Part shown: piece by piece, positions 1 to 13,882 of the stretch
How positions within the stretch are numbered: the first letter of the stretch is position 1
Layout of the letters: each line of letters opens with the position of its first letter
NCBI RefSeq assembly: GCF_003672135.1
Contig: NC_039515.1
Location: 4,278,001 to 4,342,000, forward strand
Direction of reading: 5' to 3'
Origin: Ooceraea biroi
Lineage: Eukaryota; Arthropoda; Insecta; Hymenoptera; Formicidae
Length of the DNA: 64,000 nt
Notes under the pieces: model-generated
The model's input: only the letters and a program-made list of their open reading frames with translations
Told to the model about the DNA's origin: nothing
Database searches by the model: none
Program-made: the position numbers and the translations under genes

Positions 1-3000
1 TTGCGTATCTGGTCCAACGCCCAAGAGGATCGCGCGTCATGGATTTTACTCTTGTTACATGGACGCTTCACGAAGCACGGGAGAGAGTCTCGGAGTTTCC
101 TCTTGGAGTTCTCCCCTTCTTTTCCCCGCGACTTCTCTCGCGGTGCAAACGTCTCCTCGAAAAACATCAAGGATGGAAACCCTGACTTTGGCTTTGACCG
201 AGAACTCTAATGCCGCTCAGACGTTGGGCGCCCATTTAAGGAGAAAACGGCGCAGCCGTGATGTCGTCTTGAATGGAGGACGAGAGAGTAAATCAAAGCC
301 TCGTTGCCTTTTCGAGACGCTGTATACCGGCGCTGTTGCACGCCGATCTGAGGGACGGCACGTGAAAGAGGATTTTCATTTGATTGGCAGGAAATTCCCG
401 TCTTTGGGAAATCCGCTATTCACGCAAGACCGTTTACGCGAAGTAATGTCGTCGCGTAGCGGCATCACCGTGCTGTTTCACGTTTCATCAAATCTTGAGA
501 GAGGATATTTCAACAATTAAATAACATGCATTATGAAAATAATATTTCTTCTATATCTTATTTTCGTTCCGCAAAGCGTAGACATTTACGAGTCGCATCT
601 CTATATTTTCCATTTCGCATCTTTTGATTCTTTAACATTCTCATATTTATGTATATTTTATTAATTATACATATACGTGTGCAAAACATCAAAACAAATA
701 CCTAGCAGACATTAGTCCTGCGTTAGTCGACTTTGGATATTTCTGGATGAATATTTCTGAATTAAGAGATTCTACTTCGAGATCGTCTCGATCTTTTTTG
801 ATCGCACTGACTCGTGCGACTCGAAGAATCTACTTGCTGCATTTTTTCGGAGGAAACTGTCTTCATAATCTCCCTGCGGTTGATACGGAGGAGAGAAATC
901 GTCGCTCTGATATCTTGGAAATTAATGATGACAAAAACTAGCACGCGCTTTCAGCGTCACAAGAACTCACGAACTGTTATTCGTCAACGGAACGGCGGAT
1001 CGTCGCCGTCGCTCGTTCCCTCGTTTCGAGAATCTTGTTTCGATCTCTCATCGAAGAGCAGATATTTTTGTCTGCCAGCTGCCCGAGTCGACAGATAGAA
1101 CTTTCTTGCGGGATCCTACAGGATCTTAGTGCACATATGTGGGAAGAATTTACCCATAGGATTTCAAAATCTCGGATGTACAACATCCAGATACCTTCTG
1201 GTGTTCCTTGACCTGGTCTAACTTAACAAGCTGAACGAATGTTTGCTTTTGCCAAAACATAAGGAGAAGATATTTCTATATATCTGATACATGTGTGTAA
1301 CATGTGTGTGTGTGGACTTCAAACTTGTGATTTTTATTTTTGTAAAAGCGTCTATTTACTGGATGTGATTAAAAAATCAAATGGATAAAGAAATAAATGC
1401 CTTAAAAGCTAAAATTATTAAAGTGGGAAATTTCAAAGTACCATATTTCGATCCTAATTAAGATTCTCTTCGCAATACATTTTGAATAAACATGGATTTC
1501 TCGTTCTTAATAAATAATCAGTTAACGTTGACTAAACTCAAACAGCTCTATGAATAATAAAGTTCCTTATTAATTTACCATCGCCTCCATACTCACACTG
1601 CACGCGGATTAAGTGAATTTATTTATGTGTCTGTAGCCGCAAGTGTTTAACTTTCAATCAGAAGGGATCTTAGACGTCCGAAACAGACGGCAAAGGAGGC
1701 CACAAGTCCTGACGATAGTTGCAGCTTTCGATAAGCCGCCGCCTCCGCCGCGGGCTCTGTACAGTATATTGTAACGTTCTGCACCAGGCCACCCATCAAC
1801 AATGAACCCTTTATAACTATTTAACCATCACGCCTTGCACGAAAAATGCACACAGACGTGCACGGAACGAACGTGTACGAGCGCCGCGTAAATATAAGCG
1901 AATCATTGTTTCGTCTTTTCTCGAACGATTCAGTGCAAATGCACGTTGTCAGATGGAACAAATTTTAATTGGAAAATTAATTTTGCGATTAGGACTGTGT
2001 ATAATGATGCTGTCGTAGGAGAGAGAAAAAGAGAAAGTGGAAATTTCATTGCTGATTTAGTGGTAGATTCGGAAAGAGGATTACTCTTATCAATCGGTGT
2101 GAGTAAGGCTAATGTTTATTCATGGAGGCGTACTCGTGGAACTAGATCTTCTGCTCTCTCGGAAAACTTTGAGCACCGGGAGAGGAGCGAATGCCCGGAG
2201 TCGCGTAATCTTTGCCCTACTTTATCTGAGACGGAGATATATCTCTCCTGTTTAATTCGTGAACACGCTGGAGGTAGACCGAACTAATGTCGGCCGTCAG
2301 ATTCGCTGATGGAATTTACGATGACTGTTTCCGCTTCACTTATCGCGTAAATGGCGATAAAGCAACTCTTTATTTTTCATACAAACGATAAATAAGGTAG
2401 TTCATATTTTATCGGCGAAATTGAATCGTCCGCATATCCTTGAATATCAAAACGAGACTATCGAGGTATCTCCTTCTTCTGTGCAATCAGTCACGTCTAT
2501 TGGGTTGTAACATATTATTCATTATTAAAAATGTTAAACAAACGAGTATATATGTTACAGCCGAATATATGTTACAACCCGACACATTAACCGCAGAAAA
2601 TAATGTTCTTTCATCGCTTTGGGTACCTTTGTTAAACGAATCCACAGGCGGTCAGGCACTTTATTTACCGTGTAAACACGGTTTATCGTATCGAGGAGTC
2701 CTGCGGACGACGACGACGTGAAGTGACATAAGGACTCAACATGCACTTTCTCGTCAAACGTGCTCGGTTATAAATAGGAAGCGAATCGGCCGCGTAAAAA
2801 GTCAATGAGTGCGGCTCTTCGTCTCTTCGTGCGAGAGCACTCGCGCGCTCACTCGCTCGTCGCGCTTATGTGCGTATTTATGCGAACGCATACGCAAGCA
2901 CGAGCGTGCATGCACTCACGCGCCGCTTCAATATGGCAAGTCGTGCTTTGGTTCCCGATATCCATATGCGGCTAATGGCAACGGCGGAGCCAGAATCTCT

Positions 3001-3067
3001 TTTTGCACGGTGGTCTGTATCGATAGCACACCCAGTGCATTCACCTCTCTCCACCAGCCGGTGGACC

Positions 3068-3100
3068 GTGTGTGTGTGTGTGTGTGTGTGTTGTGTGTGT
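3068..3100. repeat. (GT)n microsatellite
   Basis: About 33 bp of alternating G and T with one extra T near the middle. It is followed by TTTCAG, so it superficially resembles a splice acceptor tract, but no coding continuation follows. Confidence 0.9.
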
Positions 3101-4631
3101 TTCAGCGGAGATTTTTTCATTACTCGTCCTTACGCGTATCTCGCGAAATACGAAGCCATTTGGACCGCGAGTACTTGCCCGTCTCATTTTAGGAGTTTGA
3201 ATTTTGTAAAAGGTTTTTCGTACACCATATCAAAGTGAGATACCCGAGTCTCTTGGGAGACACGCCAAAATTACGGTCGAAATTAAAGTCGAATGTTCTT
3301 TCGATATTTCTTGCAATTTGAAACGTTTTCCGGATGTTTTATATCGGGTAGCCTTGTACAGTTGTACAATCGCTGAAATAGTACATGTTTAATGTCGTTA
3401 CTTCTATGTCATTAGCATTTTTATGTTCATCTTTTCATTATTTTATATATAATTGTATACGATTACTCTCATGTATACGGTATTAAAAGGGACATTGTTA
3501 GATGTTGTGTACATTGCTTTTAAATTTGTGGCATTAGTACACACGTGGTCGTTATATATAATAAAAGCATTAATTGTAAAATTTCCTCGGCCTTTACAAC
3601 ACGTTTAATGGTTAAATTGCACGGATTTAAGTTAATACTATCTTATCTTCGTAAGGGCTATTACAGTTACCGTTGTAATTTGATGCGCCGTTCTTGCGTG
3701 CATCTTTATGAATGCCCTTTTCGGAGTGCCTCGTAAAGCTCCCCCGTTTTTGCAGCGTCGTTCGCGAACTCGCACGACGCGACGCTGCGACCGTTTTGTC
3801 TGGGTCCGCGCAACAAATCGCGGCACGCCGTTTTTATTTGCAGAGGACGCGCGCACGGTGATTAAAGAGCGGCACGATAGTGGCAGGAAATAACCCCTTT
3901 GCAAAAAGAGAACGACTCCGCGAACGTTGTACGTACGTGGATGCAAAGTAATTACGTGAGAGACGCAATCTGGAACGCGTACGAGAACACACGCGCTTTT
4001 TATCGCGTTCCACGCGAGTTTTAGACATGAAACGATGGTCCGATTAAATCGGGAGGAAAAAGGAGAAAGAGACAGAAACGGGGAGCGCATCGATAAAATA
4101 CGCAAATGATTCAAAGTGAAGAGGCACGGGGCAAAACGATTAACTTTTATGCATACATTAATTTCAATTTCGCCGAATATGAAAATCCACAAGCGTGAGG
4201 CCAAAGAGAAAGAGAGAGAGAGGATCGCCGCACAGGAGATGGAAACTTTTAATCGCTTAAACGCTGAGTTAAAGTCTGCGTTTGCAAAATGGGAAAGGAA
4301 CGGGACGCTATAAGAAATTTTAAAAAATGCGTCAATTTCATCTTATTCATTTCTTTATTATTCGTAGCTTTATATTATCACGAGTTCAATAGTAGGTATC
4401 TATGCACATTTGCGTTCTCATTAAGTCGCGATTACGATTGCGTTCTGATCCGCCACCGTGACGTAATTGGTAGCAGTAAATCCGCACATCGCTGTATCTC
4501 GAGATGAACGGGCGGCCGCACATCGATCACATTTGCAGAACGACAAAGCTTGTAATCAGATTGTCGACGGGACATCGCGTCGAGACTTCATCGGGGCTTC
4601 AGCCCCGAGAAGGAAGGGGAGGTGGAGGATC

Positions 4632-4647
4632 CCCATGGCGCCATGGG
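4632..4647. repeat. Perfect 16-bp palindrome
   Basis: CCCATGGCGCCATGGG is its own reverse complement. It lies in a GC-rich stretch without a supported gene, and no function can be assigned. Confidence 0.8.
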
Positions 4648-6030
4648 ACTCTATCAGGGTCTCCTCCCTTCGTTCGCCCGCCCGCTTCCTCTCGTCATCG
4701 CGCCTCATTTCTTTCGAGGACGACAAAATACGTCCCAGTCACGTAACCCTAAATTGCTCAATTATTTCCCAATCGCCGTTGCAACGGATCACGTTTGCAG
4801 TAGTCCCGGAAGCATCCGTATTGGCTCCAGGATCTGCGCCAGACATTACATCGGCCGTCTCCTTCTCGGATCGAGGAGCCCGCGGAGTTCCGGACCGGAA
4901 AATACACTGCGACTGCTTTTCCTCGGGACAATCTTGCTATCCGAGAGATATCACGTCGTGATCTTTGTCTGACAGGCATTCTCGTTGATCTCTTATTTAT
5001 TTACCGGTTCTCGAGAATTAGAAAGAATGAATTCGTGCAGCAAGTGGGATATTTTTTATTTTAAATTTTGACATTTGCGTGAGATAAATAAATTCTTTTG
5101 ACAAATTTAATGATCGAGTCACGTGCATCCTGATAATTTAAGTTGCAACAGCGATTGATACGCGATAGATCGTTTGTGTTTATAAATCTCAGTAAAAAGA
5201 TACTGACTTTGTGCAAAGAAGCTGTGTGGACGCGTAATGTATAAAGGATTTCGAGAGAAGAAAAAAGGCGAATATCGAAGAAATGTAAAAAAATAATATA
5301 ATCTCCGGATGCTCTTCGCGCGCTTTCAATCCGGCTTTCGTTTGCATCGCCAGCTCCGGCGAAAATTCGAGCTTTGTCTCGCGCGTATAAAAGCGAGCGG
5401 ACAAGGGAACCGCGCCAGGCGCGATAAATAAAGCGGCCTCTTTCGAGCGATAACTCGCACGCAGGACGATTTACTTTTCCACGTGGGATACGTGAAATCG
5501 AAATGCGTGGCGCGACGGTCCTCTCGACAAAGAAGCGGAAAGGTTTTGGCCTGCCCATCAACAGATCGAAGAGCAGCTTTCCGCCATTGGCGAACGTTTC
5601 TTTGTACATTAACGTTTGTTTGCTTCTCCTCGAGCAATTTATTTGAACGTGACGCGGCCCGTAGCACCGGATCCGGAATCCGAGCATTAAACTGCGAACG
5701 CTCGACGAGGGAATTTTCCGGAACGCCTCGTCTAAGCAACGAGATCGTCGAGCAAGACATTACGCCGGGCGACGTAACTACATAGGACCGGTTTTTCACG
5801 GCACGTTACACCGAAATGGAAATAAATAACGAGAGGCAGCGGCTGCGGAGCGACGATTACCGCCGCAAGAGCTCGGGCAATCAGTTTTTCCGGGTTTTCC
5901 GGCCGCTGGAACATTGCCGCCCTGGCGGAAAGGCAAAGTATACACAGCGTCGCGCCTCCGCCGAAGGGAAGAATTATTTCTCTTCGTTCCATCGCTTCCT
6001 AATCTCGTTACGGAATGAAAAGAAAGCTCT

Positions 6031-6052
6031 CGTCGTCGTCGTCGTCGTCGCC
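6031..6052. repeat. (CGT)n trinucleotide run
   Basis: About seven CGT/GTC units in a row. On the plus strand they would read as a short Ser or Val run, but the surrounding frames do not look like a real exon. Confidence 0.8.
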
Positions 6053-9000
6053 GAGAAGTTCGGCCGGCGACCGGAATCACACCGACGAACAAACACGTGA
6101 TCGCCATCTCGTATATCTCTCTCTCTTTTTCTCTGCTCTCTGCCATTTACTTTGTCGTCGGATACCGTCTTTCACCCGCAAAATGGGTTCGGAAGATGTG
6201 ACTCGGGGAAAAACGCGGTTACACACCCCGTTCAGCGCGGTCTGCACTAGATTTCTATCTCTCTTCCGTGCGTCTCTTCCGCCGATATTTTTCACCGTAT
6301 GGCGATATCACCTAACGAAGCGTTTTCTCACATCGTTCCTCGTCATCATGTCGACTACATCGAGTAACCTTTTCCATATCGCGCCGGGATATGAAAGATC
6401 GATCCGTCGCGCGGAAGCTCGCTTCGACTTATTTAATTTACCGCTTCATCCAATATTTTATCTAGCCTCTTACCAGCCACTTTGAAAATCATATTTACGG
6501 TATTCAAGGTACTTGGTATACGCGGCGGAAAAAACTTGATGGATAATATATCGAAAATACGCCTGCTCTCCTTTTCTCGATTGGGCGGCAAAGCGCCGTG
6601 ACAAAAGTGTCGCTAAAATCTGTTCCTTTGACACTCACACGGAAGAAAAGCAGGCTTTTATTCGGTAATATCGAGTTACGAAATCGCGTAAGTTCGTTGT
6701 TCGTTCGTCGACGGACGTTGACTGGCTCGATTTTGCAGCATTTCGTCCCGTTCCCATCGCGAATCCAATATGCGAAAATTCAATATTATGCAGTTAAGCC
6801 CATTCACGAACTCTACGGAGTACGTAACGCGTAACGTATTCCCGGATATTACTCCGATATTACAAAACGCGGACTATGCCAGGGATCACTGGGGGACAAA
6901 CGTCGTCGCGGGTTCGCGGGTTCGCCGACGTCAATTTCGTCCTTACGTCGCGACGCTAGAGTCGAAAACAGACGGCGTCTTGCCGACTACTACTCTCCCT
7001 TTCGCAGCCCTCCTCCAATAAGTTCGGAGGGATGATGAAGCGCCGGGGATCCAAGCGGAAAAACCAAGCGCTCGCTCGTCTTTTTGCGCCAGCGCGCAAA
7101 TATATAGGCGCGCCTCGACGGCGCGGACCGACTCGGGGAAAAAGAAGCGGAAGAGAAACCGAAAGGAACCACGTGTCTACGTGATTACCGGCCCGCACAA
7201 TTGGAGAATCAGCAAGTCTCTTGTTGCTGGATCAATCGGTTTGTGGAAATTTTCTTGTGTCATTGACCACGTGCTCGATCTCACCCGAGCATGGCGAAGC
7301 ACGTCAGAACACGTCCAGGTTCACGTCCATGTCTGAGCTGTCTGCGTGCGCGTTACAGCGTTACAGTACAGTGCGTACGCATTCGATTATGTTCACTTTC
7401 GAATGCATAAATGATACTTATTTCTGCCGATAAACACAGCGAGAATAAAACGGCGCACGTTTACGATCAACAGAAGTGAAACTCCGTGACCCGAGTTCCC
7501 GTTTACTGTTACAAGTAATAGCTAACAATATGATCAGTGCTCGATTTCCAGGTCTGCAGTTAGTTGAACAAGGTATTCATGCCGTCTTTTTCCTCTCTCG
7601 CTCTCCTTCTAGATTATAGCATTGATTGTGGTACCGAGTAAAAGCTGAAATTAGCTAGCTTGTATGAACTGTGTTAATCGACGCCGGAGAGATCGATAGA
7701 TTATATGGTAGACTGGATACACGTAAAGCTTAGGCCGCAGTAGAACTTGCTATTTTTTAGTTAGCTAACATTAACTAAAATTAGTTAAAAGTTTGTCAGA
7801 AAGGGATATTATTATGAGCTACTTTGTGTCAGAGATCACAATATTTTTCAGTACCGTTAATTGAACTCACGACTTACTGGAGCAACGTTCTCCCATAAAA
7901 TTTCTCAATTTTCCGAAGCGATTCCAAAAACTGTTTGGCCGTTTGCAGTGCGTTTATTTCTCCGGGACGAATCCTGGGTAGTTTCGCGACAGAGTTTCCA
8001 GAACTCGCGCTAAAACAATGAGACCGAAAAAGAAGCATCGCGACGCCGCTCGGACGACGCGGAACAGACAATCGGCAGCATCCATTTTTCGGCCGCGTTC
8101 CTCTCTTCTCCTGCTTGTCTCTCTTTCTGCTACTTCTGGTTGTTTGCGTGTATTTACGTCGAGCTTTTTATTCGCTATTGTCCATTCTCGTATTTATCCT
8201 TGCCTGCTCCGCTATGCGTTGAACGTCGAGACGCAGCGGTAGCAAGAAGTTCGAGGTTTTTTCTCTTACAGATGGACGAGTTTCTCGAAACAAGATTTTA
8301 AGCTGCGAGAGGGAACGACAAAATCTCTTCACGTAATCCAGAGTAACTCTCTTACTTACTTACTTCTTCTAAAAGTGAAGATCTGATTGAATAGAAAATT
8401 TTGAAAGCGCTGGATGCTGCCATGTAATCCAAAATCTGACAAATAAGATAAATGCCTTTAATAAAATTAGAGCACAAAATTACGTTGTAATAAGCAAGAT
8501 TTGGAAGGATTTTCAAGTTTTAGAAATTAATTAAAGTACGTCATGCGAAAAAGACTACGATTTATAGTAGACGTGCTCTTGCCACGAAATGACACCTTCT
8601 TATCTTCTCTTTTACCCGACTTTTTCGCAACGTCTACTCAAGTTACCCGGCGCTCTTGCCTCGGCACTTTTCTTGCACTAACTGGATGCTAGAATCCCTT
8701 TTTGATGGACGTGAAATCGCGATGAAACGTAAAAAGGTGAAGAGGGCGTAAAGCCGATTCCTCCATGTGATTCCAAACGTCCTATCAATCTTCCGGAATC
8801 TCGTCGCGTCTTCGGGGTTCAACCTCACGATATACCCTTTTTTAACATTTTCATCCACTTCCCCCCGGGATCTAATCCCCGATCGATGACTTTCGGCGAC
8901 TCTCGGTATCCCATTTCACTTGAATCACCTTAATACGTTCTCTTTTGCGAGTGTTCGCGCGCGATAATAGCTCCTAAACTTTGCAATATCTCTTTCGCCA

Positions 9001-9967
9001 AGTAGTCCAAGAAGTCCCCTATTAACACGCCAATTAACGCGTTAATCCGCCGTGTATCCGCCGTGAGCATCGATGCTATCAAAGAGGAGGATCACATCTT
9101 ATCGCTATTGAGAACGATAAGGCGGAATCCGGCGGGCTGTCAGATCAGAGAAGCCTCGACGAAATTTGCGATCGCCTTAATCGCGAGCTGTGAGGATGGG
9201 CTGGCGTGTGATGGCGGTTGGGAGAATACAATTTGCGGCGCGTGTAGTCCTACACAGTCGCAATGATAATCGTGGTACACAGTTGTAAATTGTCGTTGGC
9301 GCGACAGCGTCGGGCGCGCTCACGATTACGACGATAATAAATTGGCGGACGACCACCACTCGGAGGACCGATAGCTCGTTACTATCGCCGTGCTTGGTAG
9401 CACTCTCCTGGCAGTCGATTATCGCGTCTAATTTACTTTAATCACGTAGTGTAAGTTGAGATCTTACAAAAAATGGATATCCGCTGAGCAATAAGATCCG
9501 GTTGCTCGATACGTCTAATTTCTCCAGGTGTTTTCAATGTTTCGAAGGTACGAGATATCTTCCGTGATCCAAATAGACTTGCGTACAATTATTTTGCGTT
9601 TGTCTACGATTATTTAAAATGGCGAATTTTGAATGCGATTTCGGCATTTCTGGCTTGCGTTCATGTCAACGGAAGATTCCCCGTTAATTAATGTTGAAGA
9701 AAGAATAGAGAAAAATTAGAACTGGAGATAATGGCATTTTATATTTTGCGACAACGTGAAATTGAACAGCATGGACATTTATGCGAATTTAACATTGATG
9801 CTTCCATCTATTTTAAAATTGTATTAATAGTACGAACGTGTCGCGTGCGAATGAAATAGATATAACGAAAGCAAAGAAAATTAGATGACTGTATATGAAA
9901 ATTCCATATGTAATATATATACATACGTACAACTAGTCACGTCAGTTCCGCGCGCGAGTTATCTCGT

Positions 9968-9981
9968 CGCGCGCGCGCGCG
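9968..9981. repeat. (CG)n run
   Basis: Fourteen bases of alternating C and G. Such runs recur through the window (also near 26265 and 33825) and show that CpG is not depleted here. Confidence 0.85.
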
Positions 9982-12900
9982 TGCTCGACTATTAAACATG
10001 CGCGGATGAAATAACACGACGTTTAGTTTCATTCCGAATGATTTGCAAACTTAATGAAATCCATCCGCCATCCACGTGCTGAAATACGGGGGATTTACTA
10101 ATATTAATAACGCGACGCACACAGCTGCAGCTCCGCCGCTGGAAATAGAGCTCGGCGACTCCGCGCGGAGCATTTTTTTCGCGGCAATATGTCCGATTAA
10201 AACTCACATGGCAGCGTCGTACAATAATTCAGCCTGCGCCCGCGCGCGTTTTTTTCCCGCCGCTCGCTTTTTTCGGCAGCTGTTTTAAGGCTCGCGGCGC
10301 GGCTAATAGGAAAAGATTGTGTCTCGCTGGGGTGGCCACCCCGCGCGCAGTTTTCGCGCTCGATTTATCATCGTGATGTTGCGCGCGGTCCCGCTGCGAA
10401 GGGCGGGGGCTCTCTTCTTCTCCCGCATCGCATCCCTTCTGCGCAACGCGCCCTTCCGCGTACGTAAGCTCGTCTCATCCCGTGAAATTAAGGCGAGTCG
10501 CGCTGTTTTGTGTTTCACGTCGCGATTAAGTGCCCACCGCTGCTCGATAAATCCTCCCTACTCGACGACGACGACGATTCGCTGCGCCAAGGCGGCGACT
10601 CCACGTCGGGAAGCTCGATCCGCGAGCGTATTTCCCCTCCGGGCCGTCATAAATATTTATCGCTAGTAAAAGACGGGACGTTCGTCGCCGGGGAAAGAGC
10701 GAGACGCCGACGTTGCAGCTGCGTTTCGGATGCAACGAGATGTACGATGCCTACTGAGAAATTGAGATGGCTTCCGCTACGAGAACGCAAATTGAACGTT
10801 ATTCATTATTCTTGCTGCTGTAACTTCCGAGGTGTATAATTAAATCAATTATTAAAATTAATTTCTTAATTCTGACGAAACAAGATGTAACAAAAGTCAA
10901 GTAGCAACTTGCAACATCGCGGCTTCGTGAAGCATATTTTTCTGAATCTCACTTGCTGGCGACACTCTGAAGTGAACTAGTCCTTCGCAGGTTTTGAAGG
11001 GAGAAAGACACCCTTCTCTTTGAGGGGCGAACTCTTCAATTATCCGTCGTGCAGCAGAATGCAGTGGCACACCCGGGTCGCAGGATAAAATTGTAATTCC
11101 GGTGAGGGTTCAGTAGCGTGTCGCTCTCGAGTACCAATGCACGCCATGTTATCTTTCCTTCTCTCTCTATTTTTCTGTCGCTCTGGTTACTCTGTTCTTT
11201 AGAGCGGAGACGCACCCCAGGAAATTCGAAAAAAAAGGGCCGAGAAACCGCATGGTGGACCCTTGGTGAAATTTATTCACCGCGCCGTAAGCGAAGTTAG
11301 TGACTCGCTGGCCGGCGCGATGTTCGCTCGCGGTATTACGCTATGAGAAATAGTATCGTCCCCCTGATCCAGCAGCAGTACTCCGTTTAATGCATATTCA
11401 GCGGCCGCGGGTAACCACCGGCGCCGGAAAATCTAGGAGCGTTGGAGTAAGCTCGGTAATTTCGTACTTCGGCGTGTACTTATCTATAATCTCTCTTTCT
11501 CTCTCTTACTTCCTCGCGATGTGCTCGGCAGACCGCGACTTATTGCGCGATAAGTCGTTTGAACTGGACTTCGGTAATCCGGTGTGCGATGTAATCTTCC
11601 GCGGAAGTTTAAGGATTCCGCGTGACGGATTGCGTTTACTTATACGAAGAAAAGTAAAATACTGCGGGAACACGATCGAACGGAGACATTCGCGCGAATT
11701 TGCCACTTCGGGAAGGGCTTAGGACTGGCTGCAACAACTTTGATCTTGGTTTAATCGGTTCCTTCTATTTTTCTGCTCGAAGGAAGTTGTACTAGGCGAG
11801 ACAGAGAGAGATAAAGAATCAATTAAACTGAAATTGAAGTTAACTGACGGAGTAAGAACTGCCATTGGAGGCGCAGCATTCCATTGAAGTACTCGACGTT
11901 CAATTTGTAATATGATTGAATTTTTGATGATTATTTGTACTGATTGGATCGCGCGCTGACAGTAGCGGTGAATAACAAAAGCATCACGTAATTAATTAAT
12001 ATTTATTATTACCGATTCACTAATCTCCATAATTAACATCAATGCACATTAACGTTTATTCGTTTCGAAGTATTAATTAATTAATCTAAGCGTGTAATCC
12101 AATTGGTAAACCCCACGATTGGGCGGATCCGTAGAAATTCATAAAACAGTAACGCTAACGAGTTTCCAGAGCTATTTAAATAAAAAACAGAAAAAAGGGA
12201 ACCGCTTGAAATCCAACTTTCGTGTCATCTCGGCGGAATTTTAGTGGTTTGGGAGTTCCCTCGTAACTCGCACGGCAAAAAAGTATGGAAACGTACAGCG
12301 CGGAATACATCGGCGCGCTTTGCCGGCGACGTAGAGGCGAGCGCGCGAGATCGATATTTAATATTTGTCCTCGCCGCGCGCGCGGCCAGCGCGCGCGCTT
12401 CTTTTTCCTTTTTCCAACACGCGCCCAGCTCAAATTTACTTTGGAATTTCGCGCGGCGATTTTATTACGAGGAAAGTTTACCCGCTCCATAAAAGAAATC
12501 CGCTTCCTCCCTCCCGAACGACTCTGTCTTTCTTCTCGCGCGACTGACGCCTGTAAAGAGAAAAAAAACTAGGCTGCTCTCGCGCGCGTGCGAGCGGACG
12601 CGATCCGCAGCGGGCGGTTTTATCGTTGAAAAGCGCGGCGGAGCCCTTTTTTCCTTGGCGCCGGATTCAAGCCGCGCGCGCGCAACGACGACGCTTTTCC
12701 TTTTTCCGGTCCGCGGTCGGATAACTCTTCGGACTTTCCCTTTTCTCTTGCTCTTCTCTTCCGGCCTCTTCTCTTCGCTCGTTCGCCCGCCTCTTCTTTC
12801 TCCTCCTTCGTTCTTGCTCGCGCGCTGCTCTTCGCGGCTTCTCCAACCACCAACTCATCTCGCTCCCGATGCACTTCACTGTGGCTTTATTTACGTGTTT

Positions 12901-13870
12901 TCGGCCGAGTACGAGTGTCCTCGAGTAAGTCGCCGCGAGAGCACTCGCCCACGCCACACTTGTCCTCCTCCTTCTCATCCTCTCGGATCCTCCTCGTAAA
13001 GAAAGCTTCCGTTGAGAATCATTGCGCTCCAGGCTGATTCGATGGGTGTGTCCTGCGTAACGTTGAAAGTAATGGAATTACAGCAGATTTTCTTCTTTCA
13101 TCGCACGTGGAAAGACGCCGACGCGTTTATGGGGATGCTTTTGCGAGACGTTTACGAGGCGCAGCGAAGCCGGTGCTTGCGCGGAAAATAAATCGGCTGC
13201 TGGCACTTTCCGAAATCGGTCGTGTCGAGTTTTATGGTTTCTTTAGCGAAGAGATCGACGATATTCTAATCTTGATAAAAAGGATCCAGAAGGAATGCCA
13301 TTTTCGTTGAAACTAGGAAAACTGCGCTAAGTAACAGCGTAGGAAAAAGTTGAGATTGGCAACGTCAAAATGCATTATTGCGGGAACACGCACTAGTTAT
13401 AAAAATGCGTGCATTATATAAATTTCCGAATTTTTCGTGCGGCGATGCACGTTGCTTGATTAGCTGACTGGTCGCGCGACTTGATCCGGCACTCGTTTCC
13501 TAAATATCAAGGCGCCGATAACGAAGCGATGAAATATTGCCATTGTTTCGCGAATTCAATGCGCGAAGCGCAGCTCGGAGGGAGCAGCCGGAAATATTAA
13601 TGGTCGAGCGGCAGGGGTTGGGGGTTGGTTGCCACGACCTCAAAACTCGCGCGTCAAAGACGCGGAATCGCGTGTCAGCGGCGAGGAAATTGAAATCCAT
13701 AAAGTATAAGTGGCGACCTGGAGGCGCGAAGGGACTTAGCCGGCATTACAATTTCCCATTCGCCACCTCGTTATTTCCCTTTCGCGCGATTTCGTGCATT
13801 TCGCGGGGTGCAGCTACGTGCCCGGAATATCGTCGCCGCTGCCACCCCCGTGTGGTGCTCGCGGTACGCG

Positions 13871-13882
13871 CCCCCCCCCCCC
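13871..13882. repeat. C homopolymer
   Basis: Twelve consecutive C bases in a GC-rich stretch. It is a likely site of length variation or sequencing error, so frames crossing it should not be trusted. Confidence 0.85.

Noticed and set aside
3638..4204. 188-codon minus-strand frame
   Set aside because: No domain, no codon-like pattern and several competing frames; likely chance in CpG-rich DNA.
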